Below the pieces are notes generated by a model. That model was given only the letters and a program-made list of their open reading frames with translations. It did not search any database and had not been told where the DNA came from. 64,000 nt of DNA from PALSA-612 sp963776735. Its GTDB lineage: Bacteria > Actinomycetota > Thermoleophilia > Gaiellales > Gaiellaceae. Numbering within the stretch: position 1 is the first letter of the stretch; every line of letters starts with the position of its first letter. Both the position numbers and the translations under genes were made by a program. This document shows, in pieces, positions 7,156 through 15,474 of this stretch. The stretch is taken from NCBI GenBank assembly GCA_963776735.1, contig CAVZNV010000021.1:186001-250000 (forward strand). Direction: 5' to 3'.

Positions 7156-8391
7156 ATGAGACGCGCGGTCGTGACCGGGCTCGGGGCGGTGACGCCCGTG
7201 GGCAACAGCGCGCGCCAGACGTGGGAGTCCGCGGTGCACGGCCGCAGCGGCATCGACTTCATCCAGGCGTTCGACGCGAGCGCGTTTCCCGTGCGCGTGG
7301 CCGCGGAGGTGAAGGACTTCGATCCGACCGGGCTGGCCCCGCCCAAGGAGCTGCGCAAGCTCGAGCGGTATGTGCAGCTGTCGCTCTCCGCCGGCAGAGA
7401 AGCCGTCGCCGACGCGGGGCTCGACGGCGCGTACGAACCCGAGCGTGTCGGGATCCTCTACGGCTCGGCGATCGGCGGCTTCAACGGGATCATCGAGCAG
7501 CACGACGTCTACCTCGAGCGCGGGCCGGATCGGATCGCGCCGATGTTCATCCCGAGCGTGCTCGTCGACACGGCGTCGGGACAGCTCGCGATCTCGCTCG
7601 GCTTCCGCGGGCCGAACTACGCGCCCGTGTCGGCGTGCGCGACCGGGTCGACCGCGGTCGGCGAGGCGGCCGAGCTCATCAAGCGGGGCGACGCAGACGC
7701 GGTGCTGGCGGGCGGCGCCGAGTCGTGCATCCACCCGCTGATCCTCGCCGGCTTCTGCGCCATGCGCGGCCTGGCGGTCGAAGACGAGTACCCGCCGCGA
7801 GCGTCGCGCCCGTTCGACGCCACGCGGGCCGGGTTCGTGATGGGCGAGGGGGCGTGCATCCTCGTCGTCGAGGAGCTGGAGGCGGCGCGCCGGCGCGGGG
7901 CGTCGATCTACGCGGAGATCCTCGGCTACGGCGCATCGAACGACGCGCATCACCTCGCGCAGCCAGAGCCCGAGGCGACGGGAGTGGCGAAGATGATGCG
8001 CGCGGCTCTCGACCGGGCGGGCGTCGACCCGGCACGGGTGGGTTACATCAACGCGCACGGGACGTCCACGCCGCTCGGGGACCTGGCGGAGACGAAGGCG
8101 ATCAAGGACGTGTTCGGCGACCACGCGTACGAGCTGGCGGTGTCCTCGACGAAGTCGGTGATGGGTCACTGCTTCGGTGCAGCCGGCGCGGTCGAGGCGA
8201 TGATGTGCGTGCTGGCGATCCACGAAGGCGTGCTGCCGCCGACGATCAACTACGAGCACCTCGATCCCGAGTGCGACCTCGACTACGTTCCGAACCAGGC
8301 GCGCGAGGCGCAGGTGGACGTCGCGCTTTCGAACGCGATGGGCCTCGGTGGCCACAACGCGTGCGTCCTCGTCGGCCGCGTCGCCGACTGA
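7156..8391 (+). CDS. fabF: beta-ketoacyl-ACP synthase II
   Basis: A 411-residue condensing enzyme that elongates acyl-ACP with malonyl-ACP in type II fatty acid synthesis. The KAS II catalytic triad is visible: Cys161 in VSACATGSTA, His301 in INAHGTSTP and His338 in KSVMGHCFGAAG. The N-terminus RRAVVTGLGAVTPVG and the C-terminal NAMGLGGHNACVLV are standard, and length is normal. No other fab genes are adjacent, so it is a solitary copy; whether it is the housekeeping enzyme or a specialised paralogue cannot be told. The start is supported by a -10-like TAATCT seven bases upstream. Confidence 0.94.
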   Translation: MRRAVVTGLGAVTPVGNSARQTWESAVHGRSGIDFIQAFDASAFPVRVAAEVKDFDPTGLAPPKELRKLERYVQLSLSAGREAVADAGLDGAYEPERVGILYGSAIGGFNGIIEQHDVYLERGPDRIAPMFIPSVLVDTASGQLAISLGFRGPNYAPVSACATGSTAVGEAAELIKRGDADAVLAGGAESCIHPLILAGFCAMRGLAVEDEYPPRASRPFDATRAGFVMGEGACILVVEELEAARRRGASIYAEILGYGASNDAHHLAQPEPEATGVAKMMRAALDRAGVDPARVGYINAHGTSTPLGDLAETKAIKDVFGDHAYELAVSSTKSVMGHCFGAAGAVEAMMCVLAIHEGVLPPTINYEHLDPECDLDYVPNQAREAQVDVALSNAMGLGGHNACVLVGRVAD

Positions 8392-8512
8392 CGCTCCGAG
8401 TGTCCCGGCCGGCCGGGTGTGAGTGAGAAGTTGCAGATTCTGTTGCACTTCCGCGCGCGTCTCGTGCGTCTTCCGGGGTTACGCTGACCGCGGGTGGCGG
8501 GTGGTTCTTCTT

Positions 8513-8529
8513 CCCCACCCAGGGTGGGG
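8513..8529. terminator. short GC hairpin between fabF and the HAD gene
   Basis: CCCCACCC and GGGTGGGG (8513-8529) form a compact palindrome in the 188-base gap between two convergent genes. The loop is very small and no U-tract follows, so terminator function is a guess. The rest of 8392-8579 shows no gene. Confidence 0.35.
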
Positions 8530-8579
8530 AGTGCTGCGTCCGCGACACGTCCCGGCCGGGCGAGTGCGCGGGTGCCGGA

Positions 8580-9239
8580 TCAGCCGCGGGCGAGCGATTC
8601 GACTGCCGCGACCGTGAGCTTCGCGATCGAGTCGAGCACGAGGTCGGCGAGCTCGAGCGCCTCGGGGTCGGGCGGGTAGCTCGGGTTCGGGATCGCGATC
8701 ACGCGCATTCCGGCTGCCTCGGCCGAGCGGATCCCGGCGTGCGAGTCCTCGACCCCGATGCAGTCTTTCGCGGACACGTCCAGCCGGCGCGCGGCCTCGA
8801 GGTACACGTCCGGCGCGGGTTTGCCCCGCGCGACTTCGCCTGACGAAACCGTGGCCCGGAAGAACCGGTCCAGTCCCGACAGCTCGAGCGCCGCGTCGAT
8901 CAGGCGCCGGTTCGACGAGGACGCGAGCCCGAGCGGCCACCGCGCAGCGAGCCGCTCGACCGCCTCGACCGCGCCGGGGATCAGAGGCAGCTCGTCGCGG
9001 TAGCGCGCCGTCATCAGCGCCACGAGGTCGTCGCTGATCTGCTCCGGCGTCCCGGGCACGCCGAGCTTCTCGCTGAGGTACCGCGACCACTCCGGCGCGC
9101 TCATCCCCATCATCGCCCGCTGCGCCTCGGCGTCGTACCGGCCGCCGTGCTCCACGACGTACCGGCCGCGTACCTCGTCCCAGACCTCCTCGCTCTGGAG
9201 GATGACCCCGTCGAGGTCGAAGACGACGGCGGCGATCAC
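8580..9239 (-). CDS. HAD superfamily hydrolase, beta-phosphoglucomutase/GPH-like
   Basis: A 219-residue HAD phosphatase or phosphomutase. Motif I is VVFDLDGVI with nucleophile Asp8 and Asp10; motif II is LASSSNRRLID (Ser), motif III GKPAPDVYL (Lys), motif IV IGVEDSHAG. The cap after motif I (helical, about residues 15-85) is the C1 type of beta-phosphoglucomutase-like proteins. The substrate is a small phosphorylated metabolite that cannot be named. The GTG start overlaps the stop of the flavin reductase gene as GTGA, so the gene is translated as the third member of the pdxH operon. Confidence 0.88.
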   Translation of the reverse strand: MIAAVVFDLDGVILQSEEVWDEVRGRYVVEHGGRYDAEAQRAMMGMSAPEWSRYLSEKLGVPGTPEQISDDLVALMTARYRDELPLIPGAVEAVERLAARWPLGLASSSNRRLIDAALELSGLDRFFRATVSSGEVARGKPAPDVYLEAARRLDVSAKDCIGVEDSHAGIRSAEAAGMRVIAIPNPSYPPDPEALELADLVLDSIAKLTVAAVESLARG

Positions 9240-9706
9240 AGCGTCCGGTACCCGCGGTCGTAGTGGACGAGCGGTGGTGCGGGCTCGCCGAGGCGCGCCG
9301 ACTCGACCTCGCCGACGAAGAACGAGTGGTCGCCGGCGGCGTGCTCCGAGGCGATCCGGCACTCGAGCCAGCCGAGAGCGCCGACGAGGAGAGGCGCGCC
9401 GCGCGCTCCTTCCTCGGTCGCGACGCCTACCCACATCCCGATCGGCGGCACGCCTCGGGCGAAGTGCTGCGCGAGCCATTCCTGCCCGCCCGCGAGCAGG
9501 CTGGCCGCGAACCCGCCTGCCTCGCGAAGCAGCTCGTGCATCGCCGTGTCGCGCCCGATCGAGACGCCGACGAGTGGCGGCTCGAGCGAGAGCGAGACCA
9601 GCGACGACACCGTCAGGCCGAGCCGGTCGTGCTCCGTCGCGACCGTGAGCACGGCGACGCTCGCAGGCGCGCGGCGCATCAGCGCCCGCAGCTCGTCGCC
9701 GGTCAC
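9236..9706 (-). CDS. flavin reductase-like (FMN-binding split-barrel) protein
   Basis: A protein of about 156 residues related to the flavin reductase domain family: APASVAVLTVATEHDRLGLTVSS at the start, then LEPPLVGVSIGR, and HDHxFF-like AAGDHSFFVGEVE near the end. Such proteins reduce FMN or FAD with NAD(P)H for a partner monooxygenase, or bind flavin as small oxidoreductases. I place the start at the GTG 9706, which overlaps the pdxH stop as GTGA and matches the coupling used throughout the window; an ATG at 9730 would add eight residues. Grouping with pdxH, another split-barrel FMN enzyme, is notable. No partner monooxygenase is adjacent. Confidence 0.82.
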   Translation of the reverse strand: MTGDELRALMRRAPASVAVLTVATEHDRLGLTVSSLVSLSLEPPLVGVSIGRDTAMHELLREAGGFAASLLAGGQEWLAQHFARGVPPIGMWVGVATEEGARGAPLLVGALGWLECRIASEHAAGDHSFFVGEVESARLGEPAPPLVHYDRGYRTL

Positions 9707-10326
9707 GGCGAGAGCCGCTCGATCGCCCATCCCTCTCCCTCCGGCCGGTAGCGGAACCGGTCGTGGAGCCTGTCCTCGCGGTGCTGCCAGAACTCGTACT
9801 CGACCGGCATGAGCGCGAAGCCGCCCCAGATCTCCGGTCGCGGCACCAGACCTTCGCCGTACTGCGACCGCAGCCGCTCGACCTCCTCCTCGAACTCTGT
9901 CCGGCTCGCGACGACCCGGCTCTGCCGCGACGCCGTCGCGGAAAGCTGGGCGCCGTACGGTCGCGACGCGAAGTACGCGTCCGACGCCGACAGCTCGACC
10001 CGATCGACCGGCCCCTCGACGCGCACCTGCCGGCCGAGCTCGTGCCAGTAGAAGCAGAGCGCGGCGCGAGGGTTCGACGCCAGCTCCTTGCCCTTACGGC
10101 TCTCGTACCCCGAGTAGAAGACGAAGCCGTCGTCGCCGGCGCTCTTCAGCAGCACGAACCGGACCGAAGGGCGGCCCTCCGGCGTCGCCGTGGCCAGCGC
10201 GACCGCCTCCGGCCGTGTCACGCCTGCCTGCTGCGCAGCCTCATACCACGCGTGGAACTGTCGCTGCGGATCGGGATCGAGGTCACCGCGGCGGAGCGGC
10301 TGCGCGAAGGGGGGCTCGCTGCTCAC
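9703..10326 (-). CDS. pdxH: pyridoxamine 5'-phosphate oxidase
   Basis: A 207-residue FMN enzyme that oxidises pyridoxamine or pyridoxine phosphate to pyridoxal phosphate, the last step of vitamin B6 salvage. Signatures: PEAVALATATPEGRPSVRFVLLK (FMN phosphate site), GFVFYSGYESRKGKEL, ALCFYWHELGRQVRVEG, SRPYGAQLSATASRQS, and the C-terminal PPx-type segment ending RFRYRPEGEGWAIERLSP. Length is normal for the family. It is the first gene of a coupled three-gene operon with the flavin reductase and HAD genes. Its GTG start lies only 20 bases from the divergent start at 10347, leaving room for overlapping leaderless promoters only. Confidence 0.95.
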   Translation of the reverse strand: MSSEPPFAQPLRRGDLDPDPQRQFHAWYEAAQQAGVTRPEAVALATATPEGRPSVRFVLLKSAGDDGFVFYSGYESRKGKELASNPRAALCFYWHELGRQVRVEGPVDRVELSASDAYFASRPYGAQLSATASRQSRVVASRTEFEEEVERLRSQYGEGLVPRPEIWGGFALMPVEYEFWQHREDRLHDRFRYRPEGEGWAIERLSP

Positions 10327-10332
10327 GGCGCG

Positions 10333-10339
10333 TAGTATC
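10333..10339. promoter_or_regulatory. overlapping divergent -10 elements of pdxH and the CrtC-like gene
   Basis: Forward TAGTAT (10333-10338) is 8 bases before GTG 10347, and reverse GATACT (10334-10339) is 7 bases before GTG 10326. The two start codons are 20 bases apart, so both transcripts should be nearly leaderless and compete for the same site. Confidence 0.5.
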
Positions 10340-10346
10340 GAGAACC

Positions 10347-11261
10347 GTGCGCGCCCTGGCAGCGATCGCGGCGGCCGCGACCCTCGCCGGGCCGCAGATC
10401 CACTTCCCGCGCGACCACTACGGTCACAACGCCGGTATCGAATGGTGGTACGTGACGGCCTACGTCCACGGCTCGGACGGCCACCACTACTCGGTGTTCT
10501 TCACGGTCTTCAAGCGCGGACACGTCATCCTTCCCGTCAGCCAGGTCGTCAACCTCGACACGGGCACGAAGATCGGCCACACCGAAAGCGTCGCGCCGGT
10601 CTCGATCGGCCCGTCGAGCCTCGACGTCCGCCTTCCGGCGGTGCAGCTGCGCTACCAGCCGGGGCCGAACCGCTGGACGTTCGGCGCCTCCGGCCTGCAC
10701 TACGCGCTGAAGCTGACGGCGACGCCGACGAAGCCGTACGTCCTCCACGGCGGCGGCACCGGCGTGATCCACCAGGGAACCGCGGAGAGCAGCTACTACT
10801 CCGCGACGAACGCGACCACGAACGGCACGATCACGACGGCGACGCGCACGATCTCCTTCACCGGCAGGGCATGGATCGACCACCAGTGGGGCGGGTTCAC
10901 GATCGACCCGACCGCGCTCCACTGGGACTGGTTCTCGTGCCGTTTCGACGACGACACGGAGCTCATGCTCTACCGGTTCCGCGACGGGCACGCGAGCGGA
11001 ACGGCCGTCGACCGGGCCGGCCGCGGGGCGCTCGTGTCGAGCTTCACGGCCGCACCGGGCGCGCACACGCTGAGCGCGGCGGGGCGCATGTGGCCGCTCG
11101 ACTGGACGCTCTCGGTGCCGTCGCAGCAATTGCACGTCAAACTGCGGGCGATCGTGCCCGACCAGCTCTTCCGCAGCCTCTTGCTCCCGGACTTCTGGGA
11201 AGGTGCCGACACGGCGACCGGATCGAAGCACGGCGTCTGCTTCGTGGAGGAGACGGGCTGA
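10347..11261 (+). CDS. CrtC/AttH-like lipocalin-fold protein
   Basis: A 304-residue protein with a short hydrophobic N-terminus (ALAAIAAAATLAG) and the EWWY segment (GIEWWYVTAYVHG) that marks the CrtC/AttH family: carotenoid hydratase, AttH and secreted lipocalin-like hydrolases. FTGRAWIDHQWGGF and LHWDWFSCRFDD are also characteristic. Known members are carotenoid hydratases or proteins of unknown role; no carotenoid genes are nearby, so a carotenoid role is not supported. The start at GTG 10347 is placed by the -10-like TAGTAT. It is transcribed with the F420 oxidoreductase gene: the stop overlaps the next ATG by one base. Confidence 0.82.
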   Translation: MRALAAIAAAATLAGPQIHFPRDHYGHNAGIEWWYVTAYVHGSDGHHYSVFFTVFKRGHVILPVSQVVNLDTGTKIGHTESVAPVSIGPSSLDVRLPAVQLRYQPGPNRWTFGASGLHYALKLTATPTKPYVLHGGGTGVIHQGTAESSYYSATNATTNGTITTATRTISFTGRAWIDHQWGGFTIDPTALHWDWFSCRFDDDTELMLYRFRDGHASGTAVDRAGRGALVSSFTAAPGAHTLSAAGRMWPLDWTLSVPSQQLHVKLRAIVPDQLFRSLLLPDFWEGADTATGSKHGVCFVEETG

Positions 11262-12133
11262 TGGAGCTCGGACGGGTCGGCGTCTGGCTCGGGCCGCTCA
11301 GCCTGCGCTCGGCCGCCGAGACGCGCGAGCTCGCACCGGAGCTCGAGGAGCTCGGCTACGCGGCGCTCTGGTTCGGCGAGGGCGTCGGGACGAAGGAGTG
11401 CTTCACGCAGGCATCGACCCTGCTCTCCTGGACGAAACGTGCGGTCGTCGCGACCGGGATCCTGAACATCTACGCCCACGACCCGATGGCGGCGGCGAAC
11501 GGCGCGAAGACGCTGGCGGATGCATACCCGGGTCGCTTCCTGCTCGGGATCGGCGTGAGCCATGCGCCCAGCGTCGCCACGCGCGGCCACGAGTACGCGA
11601 AGCCGCTGGGGACGATGAGCGCTTATCTCGACGCGATGGAGGCAGCCGCCTTTCGCGCTCCCGAGCCCTCGGAGCCGGCGCCGGTCGTGCTCGCCGCGCT
11701 CGGCCCGAAGATGCTTCAGCTCGCGGCATCCCGAACGCGGGGCGCGCACCCGTACTTCACGCCTCCCGAGCACACGGCCTTGGCCCGCGAGGTCATGGGA
11801 GGCGGGCCGCTGCTCCTGCCCGAGCAGGCGTTCCTGCTCGACACCGATCCCGCGTCCGCGCGTGCCAAGGCGCGCGAGCACATGTCCTACTACCTGGCGC
11901 TCGACAACTACCGCCGCAACCTGCTTCGGCTCGGCTACGCGGAGGACGAGCTCGAGGACGGCGGTAGTGATCGTCTCGTGGATGCGATCGTCGCCTGGGG
12001 CGACGTCGACGCCGTGCGTGAGCGGGTCGCGGCGCACCTCGACGCGGGCGCGGACCACGTCTGCGTCCAGGCCGTCGGCGACGACCCGCTCGGCGAGCTG
12101 CGGCGGGCCGCGCCCGCGCTCCTCGGGCTCTGA
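11261..12133 (+). CDS. LLM-class F420-dependent oxidoreductase
   Basis: A 290-residue luciferase-like monooxygenase-fold enzyme. The N-terminal LGRVGVWLGPLS strand, ELGYAALWFGEG, VVATGILNIYAHDPMAAANG, and YPGRFLLGIGVSHAPSV fit the actinobacterial F420 subfamily, in which reduced F420 passes hydride to a substrate. The C-terminal AAHLDAGADHVCVQAVG closes the barrel. The substrate is unknown. The ATG at 11261 overlaps the stop of the CrtC-like gene (TGATG), so the two are co-translated and may act on the same lipophilic substrate; that link is inference. A second LLM enzyme is encoded at 40986-41867. Confidence 0.88.
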   Translation: MELGRVGVWLGPLSLRSAAETRELAPELEELGYAALWFGEGVGTKECFTQASTLLSWTKRAVVATGILNIYAHDPMAAANGAKTLADAYPGRFLLGIGVSHAPSVATRGHEYAKPLGTMSAYLDAMEAAAFRAPEPSEPAPVVLAALGPKMLQLAASRTRGAHPYFTPPEHTALAREVMGGGPLLLPEQAFLLDTDPASARAKAREHMSYYLALDNYRRNLLRLGYAEDELEDGGSDRLVDAIVAWGDVDAVRERVAAHLDAGADHVCVQAVGDDPLGELRRAAPALLGL

Positions 12134-12161
12134 CCTCCGGCCTACACGTCAGCATGGCCGC

Positions 12162-12587
12162 GTGAGGACGGTGCCTGCATCCGCGCTCGACCGTCACGTC
12201 GACGAGCTCTGCGCGCGGCACGGCATCGTGCGGCTGGACGGCTCGCGCGGACGGGCCGAGGTGCGGCGCAGCAACGGACGGCGGACGATCGCGATCCGCG
12301 TGCCGCCGGTGCGCGGGCAGGTGACGTACTTCGTCGCGCTGCACGAGATCGGACACCTCGTCGGCCCGGGACGCTCCGGCACGAGGCTCGAGAAAGAGGC
12401 GGCGGCGTGGCGCTTTGCGCTGCACGCGGCACTCGTCGAGCCGTCCGACGCCTGCCGCCGGCGCATCGGCAGGCGCCTGCGTTCCTACGTCACCTGGGCC
12501 GAGGCGCGCCAGCACCGCCGCCGGCCGCCCGTCTTGCCGCCGTCCGAATCGCCCTTTTGGCCTCTCCTGGCGTACCTCGAGGCCTAG
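12162..12587 (+). CDS. small zinc metallopeptidase-like protein (HEIGH motif)
   Basis: A 141-residue protein with YFVALHEIGHLVG (His61, Glu62, His65) and a downstream Glu in LEKEAAAWRFAL that could be the third zinc ligand, the arrangement of ImmA/IrrE-type and related gluzincin peptidases. The N-terminal half looks like a short beta-rich domain and the C-terminus is basic and proline-rich. ImmA-like proteins often cleave repressors, but no repressor gene is adjacent. The GTG start at 12162 lies 28 bases after the F420 oxidoreductase stop. Peptidase activity is inferred from the motif only. Confidence 0.75.
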   Translation: MRTVPASALDRHVDELCARHGIVRLDGSRGRAEVRRSNGRRTIAIRVPPVRGQVTYFVALHEIGHLVGPGRSGTRLEKEAAAWRFALHAALVEPSDACRRRIGRRLRSYVTWAEARQHRRRPPVLPPSESPFWPLLAYLEA

Positions 12588-12669
12588 CAACGATGGCGGC
12601 AATCTGGCGCGTCCGGTACTCTCCGGCACTTGAAAGCAGGCAGGCAATTTCCGAGGTGGGAGGAATAAC

Positions 12670-13473
12670 TTGAGAATGCTGAAGGGATTGAGCCGAGGCG
12701 CCCGTCTCCTGCTCGCGTTCGGCGTGGCGGGTGCGGCCTTCGGCATCGCCACCGTCGTGCAGGCCGCGATCCCGGATTCGCACGGGACGATCAACGGCTG
12801 CTACCAGTTTGCGCAGGGCGTGACCCCGAAGGGCACCCTGCGCGTGATCGACCCCTCCACCGGCGAGCAGTGCCGCTACTACGAGCACCCGCTCAAGTGG
12901 AACGCGAACGGCGTCGGCGGCGTCTACGCGGTCGCGGGCGAGGTCCAGCAGAACATCAACGGCGAAGACGAGAACATCCCGGCCGACAGCCCCGACTGGC
13001 GGTTCGTCGCGACGACCGCGCAGGTGACGATCACGGCCACACAGTCGATGCTCGCGAACATCACCGCCGGGCTCGGGCAGAGTTGCTTCGAGGCCCCGCC
13101 GAAAGGCCAGCAGTGCATCGGGGCTCCGCCGACCGGCAAGGTCGACTCGCAGTTCAACGAGTTCGGCTACGGCGTCTGCTTCCAGAACACCGTCGGCGGC
13201 GGCGAGGGCGGCAACCCGATCATCAACATGAACCAGTTCACGGGCGGCAACAACGCCAACTACAACGCCGCCACGTACGAGCTCGGCGAGCAGGACTACA
13301 CCGGCATCGGCACCGCCGCGCCGGGCGCCGGTACGTACAACGTGGGCTACTGCGTCCAGAACTACGGCGAAGAGGATCTGAACAACAACAACTGGGCGAA
13401 CGGCTACGTCGAGGTCGTGGACGGAACTCCGAACACGAGTGGCGTGTCGCAGGCCCCGCGCGTCGAGGACTAA
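12670..13473 (+). CDS. secreted protein with the FGIATVVQAAIPDS N-terminal module
   Basis: A 267-residue exported protein with a signal region (LLLAFGVAGAAFGIATVVQA) ending at AIPDSHGTINGCYQF. The same module opens the proteins encoded at 19765 and 52312, so it marks a secreted family of this genome. After it come a short Cys-containing region (GEQCRYYEH), an Asn/Gly-rich beta-type body and five or six Cys residues. No enzyme motif is visible. A strong ribosome site (GGGAGGA, 12657-12664) precedes TTG 12670; ATG 12676 is an alternative. A TACTCT hexamer about 40 bases upstream could be the -10. Single gene, closed by a hairpin at 13501-13520. Function unknown. Confidence 0.8.
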   Translation: MRMLKGLSRGARLLLAFGVAGAAFGIATVVQAAIPDSHGTINGCYQFAQGVTPKGTLRVIDPSTGEQCRYYEHPLKWNANGVGGVYAVAGEVQQNINGEDENIPADSPDWRFVATTAQVTITATQSMLANITAGLGQSCFEAPPKGQQCIGAPPTGKVDSQFNEFGYGVCFQNTVGGGEGGNPIINMNQFTGGNNANYNAATYELGEQDYTGIGTAAPGAGTYNVGYCVQNYGEEDLNNNNWANGYVEVVDGTPNTSGVSQAPRVED

Positions 13474-13500
13474 CGCGCAGTTCGCACGAAGCGTGACGGG

Positions 13501-13520
13501 GAGCCGGCGCAAGCCGGCTC
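13501..13520. terminator. GC hairpin terminator
   Basis: GAGCCGGC / GCCGGCTC form a perfect 8-bp stem with a GCAA tetraloop, followed by CTCTCCTTTCC. It separates the secreted-protein gene from the convergent STAS gene. Confidence 0.75.
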
Positions 13521-13530
13521 CTCTCCTTTC

Positions 13531-13860
13531 CTACGCCTGTGCGGCGACCGCGTCCTCGAGCCGCTCGTAGAGCGGCAGGACGTGCTCGAGGCGTACGACC
13601 GACATGACGCGGGAGACGTTGCCGGGCGGGCAGACCACGCTGATCCGGGCCGACGGTCGCGGTTTCATCAGCGCGTGCAGTCCGCCGGAGTCGATGAACG
13701 AGAGCGCGCTCAGGTCGACGACGACCGGTGTCCCGGCTGCAACGAGCCTGTCCAGCTCCTGCGCGAGCCGGGTGGACGTGCCGCTGTCGAGCTCGCCGCG
13801 GACGGAGACGACCTCGAAGCCGTCAAGCGTTTCGACGTCGATGGAGAACGGATCGGCCAC
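13531..13860 (-). CDS. STAS-domain anti-sigma factor antagonist-like protein
   Basis: A 109-residue single STAS domain: IDVETLDGFEVVSVRGELDSGTSTRL at the start and VVVDLSALSFIDSGGLHALM, in which the Ser of IDSGG is the site phosphorylated by anti-sigma kinases in SpoIIAA and RsbV relatives. Such proteins release a sigma factor by binding its anti-sigma kinase when dephosphorylated. No kinase or sigma factor is next to it, so its partners are elsewhere. It is likely transcribed with the MshEN-type gene upstream (gap 55 bases). Confidence in the fold is high, in the exact partner none. Confidence 0.85.
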   Translation of the reverse strand: MADPFSIDVETLDGFEVVSVRGELDSGTSTRLAQELDRLVAAGTPVVVDLSALSFIDSGGLHALMKPRPSARISVVCPPGNVSRVMSVVRLEHVLPLYERLEDAVAAQA

Positions 13861-13915
13861 GGCACCGCAATAGTGCCAAGCCTTGCGACGGCGCGAAACC
13901 GCCGAAACGGGTGAA

Positions 13916-14398
13916 TCAGTCGGCGAGGACGCGTTCGCCGTACAGGCGGGAGAACGCGGACTCGAGCGCGTCGATGTCGACGACGTTCAGGCAGACGCAG
14001 GTTCCGAGCAGGGAGCGGAGCTCCTCGGCGGCGAGGACGTCGGTCGGATCGGCGAGGCCGACGAGTACCAGACGGTCGGGAAGGAAGCGGATCGGCACCG
14101 CCTGGAGCCTGCGGGCGGCCTCCTCGGGAAGCAGCATCGCCGCGTCCTGCTCGACCTCCGTCTGCGACAGGTCGAGGAACGGCATGCCGTACTGCTCGGC
14201 GAGCGCCTTGGCGATCTCGACGCTCGACACCCAGCCCCACTCGACGAGGATCTCTCCGAGGCGGCGGGGGGAGCGCTCCTTCTCCGTGAGCGCGATCTCG
14301 AGCTGCTCGGGGTCGATCGCGCCGACGCGGAGGAGCAGCGTGCCGAGCGGCACCCAGACGTCTTTGGTCTCGTCCATCAGCATCCTTATCGGCGGCAC
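13916..14398 (-). CDS. MshEN/GspE N-terminal domain protein
   Basis: A protein of about 150-160 residues made of the N-terminal domain of type II secretion/type IV pilus ATPases, without the ATPase. It has LGTLLLRVGAIDPEQLEIAL and RLGEILVEWGWVSSVEIAKALAEQYGMPFLDL, then a second half with FLPDRLVLVGLADPTDVLA. MshEN domains bind cyclic di-GMP through RLGxxL-type motifs; here PRRLGEILVEWGWV keeps the pattern, so nucleotide binding is possible but unproven. Several starts are available (GTG 14398, ATG 14383, ATG 14377); AGGAT before 14377 favours a shorter protein. With the STAS gene it forms a small regulatory pair. Confidence 0.8.
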   Translation of the reverse strand: MPPIRMLMDETKDVWVPLGTLLLRVGAIDPEQLEIALTEKERSPRRLGEILVEWGWVSSVEIAKALAEQYGMPFLDLSQTEVEQDAAMLLPEEAARRLQAVPIRFLPDRLVLVGLADPTDVLAAEELRSLLGTCVCLNVVDIDALESAFSRLYGERVLAD

Positions 14399-14624
14399 GG
14401 CCCGGGAGTTGAGCGTTGTTTGCCTGTCACCGTGTCGTCACTCGCAATCGGGCGTGGGATCGGGCCGCTCTGACCGATAGACGCACTGTGACCTGCGGCG
14501 CCGAACGGCTCCTCCGCCACTGCGACCTCGTCCGCCGGATGATCGAGTCCGATCGGCAGCCTGCGAGACTCCGCCTGGCAGCGGCTCTCGGGCCCGAGCT
14601 CACTCAGATCTTCACGGGCAACGC
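14399..14624. other. intergenic region with a possible small gene
   Basis: Between two reverse-strand genes. A forward frame from GTG 14488 reads about 67 codons with fairly GC-rich third positions, but it runs through the terminator hairpin at 14625-14653 and has no ribosome site. I do not call it as a gene. Confidence 0.25.
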
Positions 14625-14653
14625 GAAAGGGCCCCTCAACCGGGGGCCCTTTC
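14625..14653 (-). terminator. strong hairpin terminator after the WxL-like gene
   Basis: GAAAGGGCCCC (14625-14635) and GGGGCCCTTTC (14643-14653) make an 11-bp perfect stem with a 7-base loop, just past the stop at 14678 in the direction of that gene. Confidence 0.8.
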
Positions 14654-14677
14654 AGCCGCAGAACGACCCCCCGGGGT

Positions 14678-15238
14678 CTACGGTCCGCTGACCACCGCGA
14701 CGGTCACGGTGCTCGTGTACGTGCCGGCATAGGTGTTCGCCGGAATCGAGACCGAGATCGACGGGGTGATCGTGAAGTTGCCCATACCCGTGTTCGCCGC
14801 GGCGTTGAAGAGCTTGACCGCCGTGGGAGCGGACGAGCCGGCCGGGACGCCCAGCGGGTAGGTGATCGAGTTGGTCGGGTTGGTGCAGGTGCCCGTGGCG
14901 CACGACGAGGTGACGCCGGTCGCATTGGACGCCGTGGTGGAGAGGAGGTGCGGCGACCCGCCGCCGGTCGTGAACGTCGTGGACGTGACCGTGACGTTCC
15001 AGCCCGAGCCCGATCCCGTCGCATCGAGGACGGTCATCGGGAGCGTGTAGGTCGGCGCCTGGTCGGTGCCGTTCAGCGTGGAGGACACGCTGGGCGTGGC
15101 GCTGGTGGAGAGGGAGAGGGTGCCGGCGTTGACGGTCGCCGTCGCCGTCACGTTGGCTGCCGAGGCGGCCGTGGCGGCGGCGAGTGAGGCTCCTACGACG
15201 GCGGCTGCAACGCAGGCCTTGAGAGCTGGGATGCGCAT
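14678..15238 (-). CDS. secreted WxL-like surface protein
   Basis: A 186-residue exported protein with a signal peptide (ACVAAAVVGASLAAATAASAA) and a Ser/Thr-rich beta-sandwich body. Strands such as SGWNVTVTSTTFTTGG (with the W), SITYPLGVPAG, GMGNFTITPSISVSIPANTYAGTYTSTVTV resemble WxL-type and related cell-surface domains. Two Cys residues (SSCATGTC) may form a disulfide. An excellent ribosome site AAGGAG lies before the ATG at 15238. It is monocistronic, ending in a strong hairpin. Surface binding is inferred; the ligand is unknown. Confidence 0.75.
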   Translation of the reverse strand: MRIPALKACVAAAVVGASLAAATAASAANVTATATVNAGTLSLSTSATPSVSSTLNGTDQAPTYTLPMTVLDATGSGSGWNVTVTSTTFTTGGGSPHLLSTTASNATGVTSSCATGTCTNPTNSITYPLGVPAGSSAPTAVKLFNAAANTGMGNFTITPSISVSIPANTYAGTYTSTVTVAVVSGP

Positions 15239-15474
15239 TGCGTCTCCTTGGTCTTGTGGAGTGGAGCCGCCGTGTTTCGGCTACGACGTCTACCGGTTTG
15301 TTGGGAGAACAGAACTTCGTGCTTCCTGCTCACTGTCGGTGACGGAGGGACGCTTGTCATCCCCCGTTCGAGTGGTTACGTGCCGGAAACAGGCGATTCA
15401 CGGCGGATTCACGGCTACCGGGAATCCGGCAGGGAGGGCTCAAGCCGGGCCGGTGCCGAGCCGACAACTGGGCC

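Noticed and set aside
14416..14691. 91-codon forward frame between the MshEN and WxL-like genes
   Set aside because: It reads through a strong terminator hairpin and into the antisense of the next gene, and has no ribosome site.
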